Assembly: GCA_013398615.1 (NCBI GenBank)
Contig: VZSR01003806.1
Location: 15,120,413 to 15,184,412 of the forward strand
From: Brachypodius melanocephalos
Lineage: Eukaryota > Chordata > Aves > Passeriformes > Pycnonotidae
Reading direction: 5' to 3'
Length of the DNA: 64,000 nt
In this document: positions 58,427-64,000 of the stretch, piece by piece
How positions within the stretch are numbered: position 1 is the stretch's first letter
Layout: every line of letters starts with the position of its first letter
The notes under the pieces: model-generated
Seen by the model: the letters and a program-made list of their open reading frames with translations, nothing else
The model's database searches: none
Told to the model about the DNA's origin: nothing
Made by a program: the position numbers and the translations under genes

Positions 58427-61400
58427 AGCATTTTAAAACAAACCCCAATATATTCATCCTCTGTTTCTTCCTGGCTCATCTCCACAGGCTTCTGATCTCT
58501 CCTGTAATGTGCTCAGTTAACTCAGCTCTTGTTTTGAACTGCAGTGTTCAAACTGGACAAAGTCTCTTGTCTAAAGTTTCATGGGCTCCAGTAGAGTCAA
58601 AGAATCAGGTTTCTGAGCTGTATTTCATCTCACACATTTTTTCAGAACATGCAATGGTATTAAAGTAATATTAAAATGCACCTTAAGCCTTCCATCCCTC
58701 TCCATGTTATGCAGGTCTGCTCCCAAGCAGCTCTTCTTCCCGGTCAGAACACACTTGTCTTTGTGCAACTAATTTCTTCCTGTGTGCAACACTCGCCATT
58801 TCTTCAACAAGATCCATTTTTCTGTGCTGTGGCCAGGTTTGGCAGTACCATTTGCATCTGCAAGCCTGTCTTGTAGCATACCAACAGTACAATGCCATCT
58901 GAAACATTTAACAAAGATACTTTCTATTTCACCTCTTATTAATGACTTATTAATGAAGATAGAGTATTGACAGCCAAGAGAGCCCTCTATCCCAGCAAAA
59001 ATAATTTGAACACTAAATCTAACTAATTCTTCCTGTGCAGTCTTGGCATTAGAAACTTGCTTTCTTCAGGTAATAAGGGATAGAAACCAAAATTAGAGTC
59101 ATTTAGGCACACACAGGTGGGTTTCTCACCACACAAAGGCCCAGTGGTTTAAAAGCATCAAGAAGCAGCAAAAGCTCACCACGTGGTAAGTTACTTTTTC
59201 CGTTTTTCTAAGTACTCTGACAGCACAGAAACAAAACATGATAAAGCATATTCCAAAGCAGATCTTTTATAACGGTGAGTCAGTCGGTGTTTTACTCATT
59301 ATTGGACTGAAATTACTTGAAATAGAACGTGCTCTTGAAGAGAGCAGAAAGAATAGGAAAAGGAAACAAATGATTCAATATTTTATCTCTTCAGGCTGTA
59401 ATATACAAAGCAGGCAGCTTTAGCTTTACCAGCACTTTAATTTCAAGAGACAAAGGTCTCATTTCTATTATTATTCCACTCAGTAAAATTTACATTTTAC
59501 CCAAGAAAGACCCTCTGTGTCAACTCCTGTCAGAAGTGACCAACTTAAATCCATTAACAAAAAAAAAAAAGTGAGAGAAAAGGGGTAAGAATAATAGTTG
59601 GATTTCTGTCCCAGTTCAAGTCAATGGACTCAGTAGTCTCAATTCCAGCAGAGTGCACACAGAGAATTTGATATTGTGTGTTAAACAATTAGACCAAATA
59701 AATCTACTCTTCTGCTTACAGCAGTTAAGCTTCTAATGAATACACAGAGGTAGAGCTACAGAAAAATATATACATATGATACTTATCCATTACCATGCAG
59801 TTTGTGATTATTTTAATAATTATACAGGCCTTAATAACTTTACTTTTTTCCCGACGGGTAAGTTCTTATTGGCTATCTCGTATCAATATCTTTTTCTCTA
59901 AATATATGCAATGATTTAAATAGAACCTCTAGTGGCATAAGACAAATCTGATTGGACATCTAGCATTAGTGGCAATATCTGAGAGAATATCTGAGCTTCA
60001 GCCCTCAGTTTCCCCTATAACTGAAATACAGAAAGTGACATTGCACACAATATATCTTCGTAATATCATAGTCTGTAAAATCTTTGCAGCTTTTCTGGGC
60101 AGGAAGATGTTAGAGATGAATATTGAGAACCAAACTGAAGACATTTACTTGGTGTCCAAATCCAAAGTATTCCACTGCCCTTTGGGGCATAACATTAAAT
60201 ATATGTCACAGAAAGCTTCCTACAGCAATGCTCTCCTTACATCACTCACCTGCTGTAAGCGCAGTCACTGGTATGCATCTGCAATTCTCCATATCTTCAG
60301 GAAAAGCCATCACCAGGAAGATTTGGCTTTCTAAATCCATAAATATGCCTCTCATTCAGTTTGAGATGAGATGCAAGCAAAGGGCAAATCTGGTATTTCA
60401 GTTGTGGGATGAGAAAAACATTCCTGAAGTTAGTAGAGGTCTTAAGTGAGTCTGCAAAGCAAGCATGAAATTTTAGGATAGTGGAAAGCTGCACAATATT
60501 TAGGGGTGCTCAAGAAGGCAGGAATCTTTCCCAAACTGAGAAGCAGGTGAAACATTATCTTCCCTACTCCTCAATGAGCATTAGTGTACTTGGTGTAGCC
60601 ATACAGCCCTGATGACTTCCTTTGGCAGACCTAAAATTCTGGGAGTGAGGGTATTATTTTGGCAAGTGGGAAAACATGCAACCATGTATCCTGTAGTGTG
60701 GAGAGGCTCCTCCCCAAAACCAGGGCTTTGGGTGCATATTCTGGCTTATGCCAAAAGCTGAGGTTTAAGAAGCTGATGTGGTGTTGAAACCAGCACTGAA
60801 ACCACTCTGTACCCTGATGTGTCTTGAAACCTAGCTCCAGGTCTAACATCTATGGATCACACCAATCCAGCCCAATAATTTGGTCTCTTGGGAATTTTTT
60901 GTGATGTAATTAATCATTTGGTTCTGTGGCTCAAATACAGCACAGTATCAGCATGTTATAAACACCTGTGCTGTTACTCCAGACATCCACTCATTTTCAA
61001 TCTTGCAGGATCAGAAGAGGCTGGCTAAATCAACTTCAATAGAGGTACTGGATTAGAGAAACTGAAGAGGAAATAAAACCCTCACTGTTCATCCAAACCA
61101 AAATATAATACATCGTGTTTACATTTTATGCATTTGTGATAACTGGCCTGAGTAATGGACAAGGAAAATGAGCTACGTGCAGTATATTCATATTGAAGAG
61201 GTTTGCATTATTAATAACAAGGGGCCTATCAATGCTCTGCATACAAATCTGTTTTGGTTCAGGTTCCTTTCTTGGGGAGGCCTGGGTGTTGCTTTAAGAC
61301 ATTTTCTCAGTAGCACTACAGAAATTTTTAATTAATTCATTGCTCATAATTACATTTTTAAACTTTATACATAAGTATCATGTTTTCAGATTTACACAGG

Positions 61401-61495
61401 CAAACTGACATCTGCAGCTACGTTTGTGGAGAGATCAATCTTTTGTGTGTATTTATATGATTGTTAGAACAAACCAATATAAAATAAAAACACGA
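58427..61495. other. no gene recognised; A12 run near 59560
   Basis: AT-rich sequence. Open frames of about 120 codons at 59969-60334 (plus) and 72 codons at 60631-60849 (minus) lack splice sites and known domains. Confidence 0.4.
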
Positions 61496-61545
61496 AGATG
61501 ACGACGATGAGGATGATTATTGTTGTCATTGTTGCTGTTATAGGT
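61496..61545. repeat. Trinucleotide-type GAY / TTG tract
   Basis: 'gaagatgacgacgatgagga' runs into 'tgattattgttgtcattgtt' and 'gctgtt', two imperfect triplet tracts side by side. Confidence 0.8.
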
Positions 61546-64000
61546 CAAGATTTTAATTAACTTCTGTATGGGGCTAGGCAGAGCTCAAGGCCTTTGAAAG
61601 ATAAACCCACTTTTATAACAGTGCAGACAAAAAAAATCAAGTTGCTACATCTGAAAGCAGTGCTCCCAGTTACATACAGTTTATGACTTAGTTATGGCCT
61701 GAATTTTCAAGAGTCTAAAAAAGTCATGCTTCTTAATCCCATCACATTTTAATAGATTTGGCAGCCTATATCCTTGTGTGCAGGCAAGGTAATACTATGA
61801 AGGTTGGAAAAGCAAGAAGTCTAGTTGCCTTCAAAATTCTATAACTAAGAACTAGGTGAAAGGCACTCATACAATCTGAAAAATTGCTTAGTTGCAAAAA
61901 TGACTAAGCAAGCTATTCAACAAGGGATACTGAGATCTGACTTAGCCAGAGAAAATGTGTCTCACAGAGAAGAAAGTATTAGTTGAGAAACATAAAAATG
62001 CAAAATTCAAAGTTACATGGCCTAGTGTATGGCCAGAACTGGGAAAGTCAATAGTTATTCGCTCTGAGTTCTGAATGCTTTAGATTTTAAATGAAGTAAT
62101 GAACTAATCACAGAATCCAGAACAGCCACATGATAAAAGGATGGCAATTAAAGGACTGCCATGTGGTCAATCGCATAAAGCCAGTGGAAGCTCTAAGTAC
62201 AGCAGCTTGCAGTCAGCTGACTTGGCTTCCTGGACAGCTGGACCTCACACAGGAAACATCTCACAGGTTCATAGACCTGTGCTTGCTGCCTCCAGCCTCA
62301 GGTGCAGTCTGATACCTCACTGTCCAAGGGTGACAATCCTAGTCTGTCTTTTGGGGTTCAGAAGGCAGCCTCATTCTGCCTGCTTAAGCACGTCCTTTGG
62401 GGAATGTGCGTCCCACACTGATCCAAAGCCTTTGTTACACCTTGACCCTGTGGACACGTTTCACAGGGAAACAAATGAAAGATGTAAGAGTTCAGGTTTA
62501 AGGTAAATATCTGTGGGTAGTAGTAGTAGAAGTCATCAGATATAAGAGACTGCAAGTGCTAAAACATGTATATAAATATAAAAGAAATTCTATCCTATTA
62601 ACAGTATGGTGTCTGCCAGTGCTGGAATATTTCGGCTGAAATACAGAATTCCAGAACCCCACATTTATAGCAGCTCTGATTCAGATTGTAGAAAAACTTC
62701 TGTCTCTTCTTTTAATACTCTAGTATAAGTGTCTTGATCCAGTGCAAAACAGATGAAGAATCAATGGCTTGTGTAGAGTCACTCCCCTCTTTGTTATTAA
62801 GACTCCCTGGGTTTCCCAATCCTCCCCTTTATATCACATATTTCTGGCAAGAACTGCTTTTATTTTTTATTCTGACTCCATCCAACTCATTTCAGCCCAT
62901 GCTACCTAATAAACATTTTTAAAAGATTTTCTGTTTTTCTAATATGCCATATGGTATTCATCATGAAAGAAATGCATGATGATGCAGGCAGGGTGATGAT
63001 CCCAGAGCCTTTCTGTGGAGGTTTGATCAAGATCAAAGCACTTTGGAGCACATTACCAGAAAGACTCTAACCACAAAAATAAAGTATTCTCCTGGGCAGA
63101 CCTTAAACAGCAAGCATCCTTCCTTTGCCTTCTCCTAACCTTTATTCCCAGCTGAGTCCACCCAGTACAGCTAAGGATGAATTTTCTACTGTTCTGTCGG
63201 CCCTGTGTTACAAATGCTTTCTGTCACCAGTTTACCACCACCTTTCACCGTTCCCTTTCCTTAGGTATTTATTCCCTATCTTTCTCAAAAGAGGAGGAAC
63301 TGAGAGAATGAACTAGAACATAACTCACTTGCTTCTTTCCTCTTTAGCTCTAGACAAAATGGGTAGGAAAAGCATGACGACAAGGAAAAGCAGTGCATTT
63401 TTCAGTGACTACTCGTACCCTGAATTGCTAAGACATCTTTGTTCTAATAATACCAAAAGCAATTGACCATGAAAATGCTACACAAATCTTGTACTCAAGG
63501 AGAATTCATTATATTAGTGAGCAAGTTGTGCACAAAGAGACACAGATTCTGTGAAAGTTGTATTAGTGTGAGAAATGAGTACAAAGCAAAATAAGAATGC
63601 TTAGGGAGCTATGGCTTTATTTTCATTGCTTTCCACAGTCTAACTTTAGTAAATTAACAGCAGAAAAAGAGCTATTTCAAATTATTAAGTTTTTTTAAAA
63701 AATAATATAAGAACATTTATATCTCTTTTTTTTTCCCCTTTGTATTTAACTGCCTGTACATATCTCACCAGGTCTTCTTTTGTGAAACCCACTGTATCTA
63801 TTCTGATATATTTGACTTTGATTAGTCTAAAAGAGGAAACTATGCACTGGCAGGAAATCATGTATTTTGCAAACAATACCCTACCAAATATATATCTACA
63901 GAGTGCAGTGCAACTCAATTATAAAGAACTAGATAGCAAGTGCAGTAGTTATAAGATGTACTCAGCAGGTTGCAATGATTTTTTTTAATTGAAGTTATAT
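61546..64000. other. no feature recognised
   Basis: AT-rich sequence. 62180-62470 is GC-richer with overlapping plus-strand open frames (up to 122 codons) but no acceptor/donor pair and no family match. The window ends in plain AT-rich DNA. Confidence 0.4.

Noticed and set aside
58069..58668. 200-codon plus-strand open frame
   Set aside because: It overlaps a CR1 tail and an LTR remnant on the opposite strand, so the frame is repeat-derived.
59160..59188. Possible plus-strand exon end (WFKSIKKQQKLTT before CACGTG|GTAAGT)
   Set aside because: The donor is strong, but there is no pyrimidine-rich acceptor and no partner exon.
59969..60334. 122-codon plus-strand open frame
   Set aside because: No acceptor/donor pair, no start context and no recognisable domain.
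1..64000. tRNA, rRNA, CRISPR, bacterial operon or phage features
   Set aside because: None seen. Composition, repeats and splice-like signals indicate vertebrate nuclear DNA.

Overview
The window looks like bird genomic DNA, most likely a neoavian and possibly a passerine. The evidence is an AT-rich, eukaryote-style sequence with no dense coding. It is scattered with CR1 LINE fragments that end in the typical CR1 tail (a 'gattctatg'-type octamer, or its complement 'cacagaat' followed by 'ggttggaa'). It also holds two long solo LTRs of endogenous-retrovirus types that recur in bird genomes. There are no bacterial, CRISPR, tRNA or rRNA features. No complete gene lies here; the window reads as intron or gene-desert sequence.

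Repeats. At least twelve CR1 pieces of clearly different ages are present. An old plus-strand piece (2935-3660) still encodes the reverse-transcriptase palm signature KAFDLV. A younger minus-strand piece (9160-9977) keeps the C-terminal RT reading frame. Further pieces lie near 0.6, 10.2, 12.9, 14.2, 20.5, 24.5, 25.5, 41.9, 44.2, 51.6 and 58.1 kb. A minus-strand solo LTR fills 10718-11699, a plus-strand solo LTR fills 23702-24263, and a remnant of the first LTR type sits near 58.4 kb. Two pairs of direct repeats that I cannot name are shared inside the window: 6836-7025 with 16971-17168, and 41062-41263 with 43986-44160. Two assembly gaps occur, 7773-7900 and 20644-20743.

Possible genic sequence. 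The best coding signal is a minus-strand exon at 10472-10639, with a good acceptor, a consensus GTAAGT donor and an uninterrupted lysine/glutamate-rich frame of 56 codons. Weaker minus-strand candidates lie at 13705-13842, 19057-19334 (coding-like but broken by a TGA and an apparent 1-nt frameshift before a GTAAGA donor), 26294-26660 and 53117-53433. If they belong together, a minus-strand gene runs through the left half and some of its exons have decayed. Their splice phases do not all chain, so this is a hypothesis only. I could not name the protein. Two small plus-strand exon-like segments (15273-15318, 34627-34691) are weaker still.

Non-coding structure. A perfect 21-bp inverted repeat with a 12-nt loop lies at 52027-52080. 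Several repeat-free stretches rich in homeodomain, POU or SOX/TCF-like words (about 28.8, 29.8, 38.3, 41.7 and 48.2 kb) are candidates for conserved regulatory elements. An isolated CpG-rich patch lies at 18580-18920. Most of the window right of 27 kb is otherwise featureless by eye.
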